NCBI GenBank assembly: GCA_025350045.1
Contig: JANXYM010000017.1
Coordinates: 1-41,185 of the forward strand
Length of the DNA: 41,185 nt
Reading direction: 5' to 3'
Source: Methanomicrobiales archaeon
Lineage (GTDB): Archaea > Halobacteriota > Methanomicrobia > Methanomicrobiales > Methanospirillaceae
The translations under genes were made by a program, and so were the position numbers. Each line of letters begins with the position of its first letter. The first letter of the stretch is position 1. The notes below the pieces were generated by a model that saw only the letters and a list, made by a program, of their open reading frames with translations, was not told the DNA's origin and did no database searches. Shown piece after piece: positions 25,521 to 33,730 of this stretch.

Positions 25521-26203
25521 TAAAACTCCCGTCCACGCACGCGGTTGATATCGAAAACCGCTTTGCTGCTGACATGCATCACGGCAAAAACGCCTGCCTG
25601 GATCGGGTCCGTGACCACGAGATCTGCGTGTTCCGGTACAGTACCTGCCATCTTTAGGGAAATGACCGGGATACCGGCCTCCCTCACGCGGTCCACTGCT
25701 TTTGAGATGTCACCGCCCATGATCGAACCCGCAAGCACGAGGATCGCGGCACGGGGCAGGCGGGCAACGGCATCCACTGCGAGAGCGAGTGTCCGTTCCC
25801 CAACCAGCGGGATCGTGTCTACCGATATCCGTTCGCCCCGGATATTATGCCGGTCGGCCTCATTCACGGCCCCCATTGCCACCTGGGCCACCTGGGCCCC
25901 GCCACCAATAATGATCACCCGGGAACCGAATATATGGCCAAACGGCTTGTAGGCTTTCACATCCTTAACAGAGGTGATCGCATTGAGATCCTCTAAGAGC
26001 CGGTCATGGTCGTGGGCGTCAGCCGAGTCATATTCAAAATAGAGTTCTGCCATTCCTGTATAGGGTCCGGATTCGAATACTTCCTGGCTGATCATCACAA
26101 TGTTTGCGTCATGGGCGGCAACCACGGTGGCTATGTCACGTAAGACACCCCTGCGGTTCTCCGCAATGATCCGCATGGCCAGGCGTTCGGGTTCCGTCTC
26201 CAT
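25520..26203 (-). CDS. ACT domain-containing protein (DUF5612)
   Basis: This is a 227-residue cytoplasmic protein. An N-terminal ACT domain (about 8-85; RLAMRIIAENRRGVLRDIA) suggests amino-acid or small-ligand sensing. The remainder, with IIIGGGAQVAQVAMGAVNEAD, a glycine-rich loop, and IPVISLKMAG plus HADLVVTDPIQAGVFAVM, matches the methanogen DUF5612 type. No reaction is known. It is the first gene of the Sua5 operon and lies 10 bases from tRNA-Gly on the same strand, so both may be read from the tRNA promoter. Confidence 0.85.
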   Translation of the reverse strand: METEPERLAMRIIAENRRGVLRDIATVVAAHDANIVMISQEVFESGPYTGMAELYFEYDSADAHDHDRLLEDLNAITSVKDVKAYKPFGHIFGSRVIIIGGGAQVAQVAMGAVNEADRHNIRGERISVDTIPLVGERTLALAVDAVARLPRAAILVLAGSIMGGDISKAVDRVREAGIPVISLKMAGTVPEHADLVVTDPIQAGVFAVMHVSSKAVFDINRVRGREF

Positions 26204-26213
26204 TTTTTTCCTA

Positions 26214-26284
26214 TGCGATAACCGGGAATCGAACCCGGGCTAGAAGCTTGGGAAGCTCCTGTCCTACCGCTAGACTATTATCGC
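26214..26284 (-). tRNA. tRNA-Gly (anticodon CCC)
   Basis: On the minus strand the acceptor GCGATAA pairs with TTATCGC. The D arm is GTCTAGCGGTAGGAC, the anticodon stem GGAGC/GCTTC encloses TTCCCAA with anticodon CCC, and the T arm CCGGG/CCCGG encloses TTCGATT. The discriminator is A and CCA is not encoded. It decodes GGG. No intron is visible. Confidence 0.95.
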
Positions 26285-26322
26285 GCATTTCTCGTATGCT
26301 CTCTAATATTGCGCGAATCGGG

Positions 26323-26335
26323 AAATAAATATATC
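26323..26335 (-). promoter_or_regulatory. TATA box for tRNA-Gly
   Basis: GGGATATATTTATTTCC on the minus strand lies about 40-50 bases upstream of the tRNA-Gly 5' end and is a strong archaeal TATA element. The rest of 26285-26516 holds no gene; GCATACGTATATGG at 26382-26395 may be the promoter of the rightward secreted protein. Confidence 0.5.
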
Positions 26336-26516
26336 CCGCTTTCGGACTGTCCAATCAGTTATTTTTAAGAAATGGTTGACTGCATACGTATATGGAAAGA
26401 CAATCCCGCCAGCTTGTGTAGGCTGATCTTAACGAGAGATACCCAAAAAATCCGGTTCAAAAGGCCGGTCATCCGGTATTTTCTCCTGCGGGAAACGACA
26501 ACCCTGGAGAACTGTA

Positions 26517-27464
26517 ATGAATACTAAAAATATCGTCTTAACCCTTATCATTGCCGCATGCTGTCTTCTTGTACTACAGCCGGCTCTGGCGCAGGGCAGC
26601 GAAGGTCAGACTGTGATCTACCAGACTTCGTTTGCTTCCGATCCCCTCTGGAAAACCAACAACCCGTCAACAAATTACTGGGACCCGAACCTGGGGATGT
26701 ACCACTTCTCCATAGAGCCCAGCACGGGAAGCTACGTCTACACCCCGGTGGTGTTCGACTCGGGATCCTTCACCCTGGACTATGATTTTATCCTTAACAG
26801 GATTGACGACGGTGCAACTTTCCGCATGGGATTATCCGGTACTGAGATGGACTTCAACAAGGGTCCCAATGTTGTATCCCTGTTCACCAATGCAAAATAC
26901 GGCAAAATCATGTGGCTTCATATCGTCACTCCCGGAAGCAAGATGGTGGAGATGAACAGCCAGAACGCGGCAGTGGAGATGGGACCTGATGCCTACAAGG
27001 GCCCGACGGCAAAATACGATGTCAATAAAACCTACCATGTGACGGTCAACTATAATGATGAGACCCGGGTCACGACAATGAAAGTACGGGAATCGGAATC
27101 AGGAAATGAGATCTGGAGCTATTTCATCCAGGGCACCGAGAACATGAAGGAATTGAACCGTATCTTCCTCGGATCAAAGGGAGATTATGGCCCCACATTT
27201 ATCTACGCTCAGGGTTATCTCGATAACGTGCGTCTTACGGTCCCTTCCGCAGGAGCTGCCGTCATTGAAACACCTGTTGAAACCCAGCCCGTAGCCACAG
27301 AGCCGGTCCCTGTCACACCAACTAAAAAACCTACCCCGAAGATGACCGTCCCGACACCTTACCCGACAAGTACTCCCCAGTCCCCCTCATCAGGATTCCT
27401 TCCCGTAGTTGCGTTTGGCATCTGCGGTGCACTCTGTTACATCAGTGCCAGGAAAAATAACTAA
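26517..27464 (+). CDS. Secreted, membrane-tethered concanavalin-like surface protein
   Basis: This is a 315-residue surface protein. A signal peptide (about 1-25, ending in QPALAQ) is followed by a beta-rich domain of about 215 residues. Its opening, YQTSFASDPLWKTNNP, and end, YLDNVRLTVP, resemble LamG/concanavalin A-like jelly-roll folds. A Pro/Thr stalk of about 50 residues (VTPTKKPTPKMTVPTPYPTS) leads to a C-terminal membrane helix and short basic tail, the usual anchoring of methanogen surface proteins. Ligand and role are unknown; sugar binding is only suggested by the fold. GGAG stands 9-12 bases before the ATG. Confidence 0.8.
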   Translation: MNTKNIVLTLIIAACCLLVLQPALAQGSEGQTVIYQTSFASDPLWKTNNPSTNYWDPNLGMYHFSIEPSTGSYVYTPVVFDSGSFTLDYDFILNRIDDGATFRMGLSGTEMDFNKGPNVVSLFTNAKYGKIMWLHIVTPGSKMVEMNSQNAAVEMGPDAYKGPTAKYDVNKTYHVTVNYNDETRVTTMKVRESESGNEIWSYFIQGTENMKELNRIFLGSKGDYGPTFIYAQGYLDNVRLTVPSAGAAVIETPVETQPVATEPVPVTPTKKPTPKMTVPTPYPTSTPQSPSSGFLPVVAFGICGALCYISARKNN

Positions 27465-27497
27465 AGTAAATACCCCTCGGGGAAAACCTTTTTTTAA

Positions 27498-27719
27498 GGC
27501 TCTGTTGAAATCCCCGGTTACGGATAATTTCTCTCCGGCAGTTCTGAGTACCCCCTTACTCTCACGGTGGGGGAAACCGCATTCAGGCGATCTACCTTGT
27601 CCTCATCGCTGTTTTCAACCCCATACGGGGTATCTCTGAGCTGCGGGAGTGGGAAGACTACCCGGCAAAGGACTCCCCGGAGCGACTTCTTGTCTCATTT
27701 TTGAGGTTTCTACAATGCC
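27498..27719 (+). mobile_element. Collapsed IS-like/MITE-like remnant with imperfect terminal inverted repeats
   Basis: The 15-base end GGCTCTGTTGAAATC (27498-27512) is matched in inverted orientation by GGTTTCTACAATGCC (27705-27719), 11 of 15 positions. A related end, GGCTCTGTAGAAATC, occurs alone at 14107-14121. Between the ends a frame (27544 on) is open for about 70 codons and reads NRIQAIYLVLIAVFNPIRG and ISELREWEDY, transposase-like in character but not assignable. No target duplication could be recognised. The rest of 27720-27984 is gene-free; CCCCCCGAGGGGGG at 27907 could be a terminator hairpin for the leftward gene. Confidence 0.4.
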
Positions 27720-27984
27720 CTTATTCATGCATTGCGAAAATATCCCTATATTTCAGGATTTTTTTATTAAAAAAGTATTGAATGGCTTTTCGATGTATGA
27801 TTCCCAAAACGGTGAGGACTCCATTTTTGGGATCTCTGTGATGAGAGATGGCCGGTTTTTGCCCGTTTTTGTTGATGTGCCGGGTGTTCTGGCCATCATT
27901 CCAATGGCCCCCCGAGGGGGGATGGGGAAGTGCTGATGTGCATGGGGTATTCATCGTTCGTACTGATGTGTGGCATGGGGGAGA

Positions 27985-28224
27985 TCACCTCGGTGGATAC
28001 GGCATCGTTCCCGGGATGATAGCGGGGCCGGCAGGCATCGCGGAATCTGCGGTATATTCCGGATCCAGCACTGGACCGCCGGCACTCACGCAATGGGTAG
28101 TGAAGATAATCCCGCTTCCAACAGAGCCGGAATTATCACACCCGGCTGCATTGGCGGGATTAATCACCATGGCAACCGAAAAAGCGATGAGCGCAAACCC
28201 CAGAAAAATTTTGCCGGTATCCAT
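27985..28224 (-). CDS. Small secreted protein of unknown function
   Basis: This is a 79-residue product from ATG 28224, preceded by GGAGA at good spacing. Residues 1-26 form a signal peptide (MDTGKIFLGFALIAFSVAMV, then a site after ANAA), leaving about 53 mature residues with only two cysteines (CDNSG and THC), a possible disulfide, and a Pro/Gly-rich end. The longer upstream in-frame extension lacks protein character and overlaps the promoter. No family is recognised. A TATA element lies about 90 bases upstream. Confidence 0.6.
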   Translation of the reverse strand: MDTGKIFLGFALIAFSVAMVINPANAAGCDNSGSVGSGIIFTTHCVSAGGPVLDPEYTADSAMPAGPAIIPGTMPYPPR

Positions 28225-28311
28225 TTGGTTCTCCTTTCCTTTGTTCTGCATGGGTCGGTGACACGCCGAATCCGTATCGTGTATCACCTGGTTATAGTGT
28301 CTGGGGTTGAG

Positions 28312-28323
28312 CTTATATATTCC
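28312..28323 (-). promoter_or_regulatory. TATA box for the small secreted protein
   Basis: The minus strand reads GGAATATATAAG here, a good archaeal BRE/TATA element. It sits about 90 bases from the gene start, implying a leader of roughly 60 bases. Confidence 0.45.
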
Positions 28324-28398
28324 CCAAATTCTTACGGTTCGAGCATCGAACCCCCGGGTTACAGTAATGAACCTACGGGATAGCAGGGAGGGAGAGAG

Positions 28399-28406
28399 AA
28401 TATAAA
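28399..28406 (+). promoter_or_regulatory. TATA box for the HTH-FHA regulator
   Basis: AATATAAA follows a GGGAGGGAGAG purine run. It lies about 72 bases before the preferred ATG 28478 but only 6 before the ATG at 28412, which argues against the upstream start. Confidence 0.5.
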
Positions 28407-28477
28407 CCGTCATGCCCTTATCTACCGGTTACCTAATGGTTGGTAGAAAAAAACAGAAATTTTTTGGTGAAGTACCC

Positions 28478-29263
28478 ATGAACCCTGCGGACAAATCCCC
28501 GACAATAATTATTCACGAAGAGTCTGATTCTCTTGTGGAACTATCAGAGTACCTTGATGTTCTGTCGAGCAGCGCACGGCTCAGGATAGTAAAATTTTTA
28601 GAAAAAAAACCCCGGGATGCCCGGGCGATCTCAAAAGAGATCGAAACCAGCTACGAGAACACCAAAAAGCACCTCGATAAACTGCTGGGTATTGGTGTGA
28701 TCAAGAAGGAGGCGGGTCTCGGTGCCCCGACCTCAAAAGGCATTCACCCTGTCTGGGAATATTCTGTCGTTCCGGGGGGGCTCGAAGCGATCATCAGGAA
28801 CCTGGGACTCTTCTCCAATGCCCGGGTCCAGATCGTTGGCGGGGAGATCTCCCGCAGGTTAGAAGAAGTAAAAGGCACCCTTTCAAAAGAGGTACTCGGT
28901 AACTATCCTGCTGCGATTGTGCTTGGGGGTCCTGATGACGGGAAGGCGTTCATATTAAAAACAGATACCGTTGCTATCGGCAGGACCGATCCGGATCACC
29001 CGACCTCCTTCGATCCGGCCAGGGATATTGTTCTTGCGGATGGTTATACCGCGGTTACCCGGGTATCAAAACCCCATGCACACATCTGCCGCGAACACGG
29101 CATCTGGTATATAGAGGACTGCGGAAGTACCGGAGGAACCCAGCTGAACAACAAGAAACTCGAGGATCGTGCGCGTGTACCGGTCCATGACGGGGATCTT
29201 GTTGAGCTTTCAAAAGGAATATCCGGTGTAAAACTTGTCCTGATCATCCCCCACGGTGCTTGA
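28478..29263 (+). CDS. HTH-FHA transcriptional regulator
   Basis: This is a 261-residue cytoplasmic protein. Residues about 18-85 form an ArsR-like winged helix (SSSARLRIVKFLEKKPRDAR, AISKEIETSYENTKKHLDKL), a DNA-binding domain. After a spacer helix, a forkhead-associated domain spans about 145-258, with the fold's key GRTD, SKPHAHI, and GSTGGTQLNNKKL motifs (FHA GR, SxxH and NG positions; here N is kept in LNN). FHA domains bind phosphothreonine peptides. The adjacent gene, 91 bases downstream on the same strand, encodes a transmembrane Ser/Thr kinase, so phospho-dependent control is likely. ATG 28478 is preferred for its GGTGA site and TATA spacing over ATG 28412. Confidence 0.9.
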   Translation: MNPADKSPTIIIHEESDSLVELSEYLDVLSSSARLRIVKFLEKKPRDARAISKEIETSYENTKKHLDKLLGIGVIKKEAGLGAPTSKGIHPVWEYSVVPGGLEAIIRNLGLFSNARVQIVGGEISRRLEEVKGTLSKEVLGNYPAAIVLGGPDDGKAFILKTDTVAIGRTDPDHPTSFDPARDIVLADGYTAVTRVSKPHAHICREHGIWYIEDCGSTGGTQLNNKKLEDRARVPVHDGDLVELSKGISGVKLVLIIPHGA

Positions 29264-29354
29264 TGGAGAAACGATCAGGGTTTTTATGATAATAAAAAAC
29301 AAATAATGATGACCTTATCATAATAGTACACAAAGAAAAACGTTCACCGTATCC

Positions 29355-31490
29355 ATGACCCCCATCTTTCAATCTGGCCGGTTAATCCTTCTCATAGTCC
29401 TCCTGTTCTGTACGGCGGGTTTTGCAACCGTAGCCGCTGCCGAACACACGGTAGCCCCCTCAGGAGCCGAGTTTACCAGCATAGAGGCTGCGATTGACTG
29501 GGCCTCCTCCGGGGATACGATTACGGTTGAGAGCGGTATCTATCCGGAAAGCGTCCGCATGGAAAAGAAAATTCTGCTCATCGGCATTGACAGTGGCAAT
29601 GGTGCGCCGGTAATTGATCCGGGTAAAAAAGGAAATGCCGTGGATATTCGTACAGATGGATGCACGGTGGAAGGGTTTGTCCTCAGGAACAGTGAGCTGC
29701 TCAGTGGTATCCGTATCTCCTCCAGCCAGAATACTGTCAGGAAAAATACGATAAGTAATAATTCCCAGGGAATCACCCTGGCCTCTGCTGAGAAAAACAC
29801 CCTTTCGGGAAACAATATCAACAACAACCGGCGAACCGGCATTGTACTTGAGGGTTCGAATGGTAACCTGATTGAAGACAATATCATCAGCGCAAATACC
29901 CTTGGTATTAACCTCGATGAATTCTCGCTCTCGAACCGGATCTTCCGGAACAATTTTTTCAACACCCAGAATGTGGTCTCAAAGAGCGCGACTTCGATCT
30001 GGAGCACAACAACCCCCCTGACCTACACCTACCTGGGGAAGAAAGAGCAGAGCCGTATGGGGAACTACTGGAGTGATTACCGCGGCAGGGATAAAAATGG
30101 TGACGGGATCGGGGACTCCCCCTACTCAATTGATTTGGGTGGTAACCCAAAAGCGATCCTGGAATCAGCCCAGAATATCATCGATGCGTTCCCCCTCATG
30201 GATCCAAAGGAGTATTTCACGGGAATCCTGCCGGTCCCGGTCAAAGCTCTGTCCCTGACCCCGACCCCGTTAGTTCCTGAAGCCACTGGTTCGTCGACAC
30301 CGGCATCCCTCAACACGTCCCTGCCCGTGCCCGTTGTCTCCGAAATTGCTCCCAATATTGTATCAGCGATAGATCCCGGGGACAGACTACCCGCGGGAAC
30401 TGTCCTCCCGGTACTGGGAGTCATCATCCTTGCCGTGCTTGCAGGAGCGATCTTCCTGGTATACCGGAAACAAAAAACACCCGTGACAGCAGATACTCCC
30501 GAGGCACCCAAAGATGTACCTCAAAATGTACCTGCAGCTGTACCCGCAGATCTCCCCCCGGCAAAAGCAACCGTGATCTCCCGCAGCACCCGGGCCCCGG
30601 TGACAAGCTCCAGTAAGGATACCGCACTTCCTAAAGAGAGTATCCCGGAGGGATATTACCCGACAACCTCTGAGCAGAAATACTACTTCCCCCGGGAACT
30701 GGAGAACAAGTATACCGACATTGCTTTTATCGGGCGGGGGGGCATAGCATGGGTCTTTTCTGCGGTCCGGAAGACCGATGGCTTAAAAGTGGCAGTCAAG
30801 ATCCCGATCAGTTTTGACGAGATGACGGGCAGGTCGTTCTTAAACGAGATCAAGGCCTGGGAAACCCTGCAGCACGCGAATATTGTAGAGGTTTTTGGTG
30901 TCAATATTTTACCCGTCCCGTATGTCGAGATGGAATTTGTGCCCGGCTCGCTGGAGGAATTGAAAAAACCCCTGGCCGTCTGGAAGGCGGTGCATATTAT
31001 CCGGGGGATCACGGATGGTATGAGCTACGCCCATACGCATGGGTTCATCCATCGCGATATCAAGCCGCACAATATCCTGATGACTGAAGATCTTGTACCG
31101 AAGATCACGGACTGGGGGATGAGCAAGGTGCTTGCTGCAGATGTGAAAAAATCCAGCATTGCCGGTTTCTCTCTCTCGTATGCAGCCCCGGAACAGGTCT
31201 CTCCTTCGGAGTTTGGCAGGACCGATGAACGCACCGATATCTACCAGCTCGGGGTAGTTTTCTATGAAATGGTCACCGGCTCAATCCCGTTTGGCGGCGA
31301 AAGTATCGTTGAAGTGGGAAATGCCATACTGCGGGAAAAACCCATCCCCCCGTCAGAGTACACTGCAGATGTCGGGCCTGTTGAAAAGATCATCTTAAAA
31401 TGCCTGGAAAAACTTCCCGCCGACCGTTACCAGTCATCGGCCGAACTGCTGGATGCGCTCTCCCGGTACCTGGACGAGGATGATGAGTGA
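29355..31490 (+). CDS. Transmembrane Ser/Thr protein kinase with extracellular beta-helix sensor
   Basis: This is a 711-residue receptor-like kinase. A signal peptide (1-29) precedes an extracellular right-handed beta-helix of NosD/PbH1 type (about 30-285), with repeated N(T/L)(I/V)...NN and GI turns such as NTISNNSQGITL and NNINNNRRTGIVL. A Pro/Ser/Thr stalk leads to one membrane helix at about 351-373. The cytoplasmic part has a Pro-rich linker and a Hanks-type kinase (about 452-708): GRGGIAWVF, catalytic Lys K482 in VAVKIP, HRDIKPHN with D568, DWG at 586-588 (as in CK2, instead of DFG) and AAPEQ. All catalytic residues are present. It probably senses a surface polysaccharide or wall component; the upstream HTH-FHA protein is the obvious candidate substrate. 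Confidence 0.92.
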   Translation: MTPIFQSGRLILLIVLLFCTAGFATVAAAEHTVAPSGAEFTSIEAAIDWASSGDTITVESGIYPESVRMEKKILLIGIDSGNGAPVIDPGKKGNAVDIRTDGCTVEGFVLRNSELLSGIRISSSQNTVRKNTISNNSQGITLASAEKNTLSGNNINNNRRTGIVLEGSNGNLIEDNIISANTLGINLDEFSLSNRIFRNNFFNTQNVVSKSATSIWSTTTPLTYTYLGKKEQSRMGNYWSDYRGRDKNGDGIGDSPYSIDLGGNPKAILESAQNIIDAFPLMDPKEYFTGILPVPVKALSLTPTPLVPEATGSSTPASLNTSLPVPVVSEIAPNIVSAIDPGDRLPAGTVLPVLGVIILAVLAGAIFLVYRKQKTPVTADTPEAPKDVPQNVPAAVPADLPPAKATVISRSTRAPVTSSSKDTALPKESIPEGYYPTTSEQKYYFPRELENKYTDIAFIGRGGIAWVFSAVRKTDGLKVAVKIPISFDEMTGRSFLNEIKAWETLQHANIVEVFGVNILPVPYVEMEFVPGSLEELKKPLAVWKAVHIIRGITDGMSYAHTHGFIHRDIKPHNILMTEDLVPKITDWGMSKVLAADVKKSSIAGFSLSYAAPEQVSPSEFGRTDERTDIYQLGVVFYEMVTGSIPFGGESIVEVGNAILREKPIPPSEYTADVGPVEKIILKCLEKLPADRYQSSAELLDALSRYLDEDDE

Positions 31491-31544
31491 ATCCCTGCAC
31501 ATGTTCCCTTTTGTGCGCAATATGCCGTTTTACCGGGTGATCTG

Positions 31545-31736
31545 ATGAGTGACGGGAAAAAAACGTACGAACCTGCAGTATGTGCTTCATGCGAGGGATT
31601 CGGGTGCACGGTCTGCAGTAAAACCGGTACTGTACTGGTTACTGCGCCCAAGCGGCAGTGTCCGCACTGCGAGGGTGCCGGGTGTATTTACTGCGGATTC
31701 ACCGGATGGGCAGGACCTAAGGGCAAGTACGACTGA
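31545..31736 (+). CDS. Small DnaJ-like zinc-finger protein
   Basis: This is a 63-residue protein with two CxxCxGxGCxxC-type repeats, CASCEGFGCTVC and CPHCEGAGCIYC, each followed by a (K/F)TG(T/W) turn. This is the zinc-binding pattern of DnaJ central domains, but without J or peptide-binding domains. GGGTGAT lies 5 bases before the ATG, and the gene begins 54 bases after the kinase stop on the same strand, so it may be the third gene of that operon. Possible roles are thiol redox or protein binding; none is established. Confidence 0.8.
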   Translation: MSDGKKTYEPAVCASCEGFGCTVCSKTGTVLVTAPKRQCPHCEGAGCIYCGFTGWAGPKGKYD

Positions 31737-31749
31737 TCCTTAACTTGGA

Positions 31750-32937
31750 TCAGGAGAATTTTGCATCTGTCCTTGCCGGGATTACGCACTCTTCAAACCG
31801 CCTGGCAAAATACCTGTCCGTCATGCCGGCAATAAAGTCCCGCACGAGTTCGGCGTCCGTTGCCGTCTCCAGGTATCGCGGACTGATCCAGCCGGTTTCT
31901 ATGAAATCTGATACGATTTTTGTGTTCCTGCGCCCGGATTCCAGATCCTCCAGGTATGTGCCAAACAGGGTGGCATACATTCGTTCAATTTTTCGCCGTT
32001 CTTTCGTGAGTTTTTCGTTATTGTAGATGTTCTTCCTGCTGAACTTACGGAGCCCGATAAGAGCCATTTCGACCGTAGGGCTGTATGCGATGTATCCTTC
32101 ATCTTCGCTCTCGCTGTTTTCCAGCAGATCGTAGATCAGGGTATTGATAATCACGCGGTTGGAACTCCCCAGAACTGCGGTACATTCTTCCGGTAAGGGA
32201 ACAGAATCATCGATCAGCCCGATCTCTTTTGCATCCTGGATATCCCGCCCGATATAGGCAATCGTGTCGGCAAACTTGACCACGCAGCCTTCAAGGGTCA
32301 TGGCAGCTCCTGTGCGTCTTCCATCGGCATTGTCCTGCACTTTCTTGTCAAACGCAGCCCAGCTCCCGCAGGGTACGGGGGCGATACGGCAGTCATCTGC
32401 CTCACCGTTGTGGCAGAGGATGCCGTCAAGTACCTGCATGCTCAGATCGCAGTCTTCGATCCGGTCGAGGAACTGCACACTCTGGACATTGTGGAAAAAT
32501 TTCCCTATGCAGTACTGCTCGCAGAGGGTGGAAAGACAGGTTTCGCCAAAGTGGCCGTACGGGATGTGGCCTATGTCATGCCCGAGCGCTATCGCTTCAA
32601 TGAGATCTTCGTTCAGCCGGAGGCAGCGCCCGATCGTCCGGGCGATCTTCGATACCAGCTGGACGTGAATGACGCGGTGGGTGATATGATCGTTTTCGAC
32701 CAGGTAAAAGACCTGCGTCTTGTCGATGTAGCGTGTATACGCCCGGGTATGGATGATCCGATCAGCATCCCGGGAATACGGGGTGCGGATATCTTCTGCT
32801 ATCCGGTTGTGGCGGCGTATGGCATCTGCGCTGGTCGCGGCAAGAGGGGAGAGGAGGGATTCCCGCTTACCCGTCATGGTGCGAATCGCGGATTCAATCC
32901 CCCTGTCCAGGGACCGCAATGTATCCCGTTTTTTCAT
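31750..32937 (-). CDS. HD-domain deoxynucleoside triphosphate triphosphohydrolase (dGTPase-like)
   Basis: This is a 395-residue soluble metal-dependent phosphohydrolase. The HD fold is clear: RVIHVQLVSKIARTIG with the first His, ALGHDIGHIPYGHFGE with the HD pair, and a later VKFADTIAYIGRD with the metal-binding Asp. The N-terminal SRDADRIIHTRAYTRYIDKTQVF resembles the dGTPase/SAMHD1-like group. These enzymes cleave dNTPs into deoxynucleoside and triphosphate, controlling nucleotide pools and sometimes phage growth. It faces the zinc-protein gene 13 bases away, end to end. TATA-like TTAATACATC lies just upstream on its strand. The 230 bases upstream hold nothing recognisable. Confidence 0.9.
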   Translation of the reverse strand: MKKRDTLRSLDRGIESAIRTMTGKRESLLSPLAATSADAIRRHNRIAEDIRTPYSRDADRIIHTRAYTRYIDKTQVFYLVENDHITHRVIHVQLVSKIARTIGRCLRLNEDLIEAIALGHDIGHIPYGHFGETCLSTLCEQYCIGKFFHNVQSVQFLDRIEDCDLSMQVLDGILCHNGEADDCRIAPVPCGSWAAFDKKVQDNADGRRTGAAMTLEGCVVKFADTIAYIGRDIQDAKEIGLIDDSVPLPEECTAVLGSSNRVIINTLIYDLLENSESEDEGYIAYSPTVEMALIGLRKFSRKNIYNNEKLTKERRKIERMYATLFGTYLEDLESGRRNTKIVSDFIETGWISPRYLETATDAELVRDFIAGMTDRYFARRFEECVIPARTDAKFS

Positions 32938-33165
32938 GTTGCACGTCTATCTGTGCCGGGATGTATTAATCCTGACGCACAGGGAAATGTGAACCGTGAT
33001 CTGGTTGAACTGGCCCTCCGCATATAAGGAAATGGAGCGAACTGACGGGGGGACTGAGTGGTTGAATGACGGGAACTTCTGTATAAAAATACCCCCCTCC
33101 CGTAACCCGCTGTTACCCTGGATTTTTCCCGTAAAAAAGATAAAACCAGCCCGCCGGAAAAACCA

Positions 33166-33710
33166 TTACGTGGAGGCGGACCGGGGGAATGCCCCGGTGT
33201 AATGCAGCTGGCCGTTCTGGATCTCGAGCGTGTCGATCCTCATGCCGGGCATGCTGCCAAGCGGGTGATTTATCTGCTGTTCAACCCCGTCTCCTGCCTG
33301 CTGTAATATATTTCCTGGTACAGGAATTAAGTCCCGGACTTCTTTCTTTACCTATGACATTTACTGAGCCGGAACCGGGTTTCCCAAAGGTGCCTTTCAG
33401 GCAGACTGGACCTTTGACCGGATTACCGAATCTCTGGAGATCGGCATCCGCAGACATCTCCATCTTGTTGTTATTCCCGGGTTTGACCTGCATGTTTTTC
33501 AGCGGTCCTTGGTCGCCTGCATCATTAACGTCAGTTCTTCACGGGAGACCGTGGCATCCGTGGGCTGGGCCTGTCCATATCGTATGTCTGCGGTCAGGTC
33601 ATAGTCTGAGGCTGGTCCGGCGAGTTTCACATTTTCCCGGGCAAGAAGGGCATTAAATTTAGTATACGTAAAGGATGGTAAAATAAGAAATGCCTGGTCC
33701 CCTGCCCGGG
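33166..33710 (-). pseudogene. Disrupted gene of unknown function with two compensating frameshifts
   Basis: The minus strand carries a broken frame. It reads FLILPSFTYTKFNALLAR, ENVKLAGPASDYDLTADIRY and SREELTLMMQATKD up to TGA at 33501-33499. Continuing in a second frame gives KNMQVKPGNNNKMEMSADAD, LQRFGNPVKGPV and SGSVNVIGKE. The first frame then resumes with VRDLIPVPGNILQQAGDG and IDTLEIQNGQLHYTGAFP, ending at TAA 33166. The protein-like quality in all three parts shows former coding. Its end resembles small lipid-binding or DUF2140/DUF2993-like proteins, but this is a weak impression. No start codon is evident; its upstream part overlaps the end of the next gene. Decay or two base-call errors are possible. 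Confidence 0.6.
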
Positions 33711-33730
33711 TACGCAGGGGTTGAAAGGGT

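Noticed and set aside
27649-27936. 95-codon plus-strand ORF after the surface protein
   Set aside because: It overlaps the IS-like remnant, has no ribosome site and no coherent protein character.
33189-33656. 155-codon plus-strand ORF
   Set aside because: It is Ser/Leu/Arg/Pro-rich and lies antisense to the protein-like minus-strand remnant.
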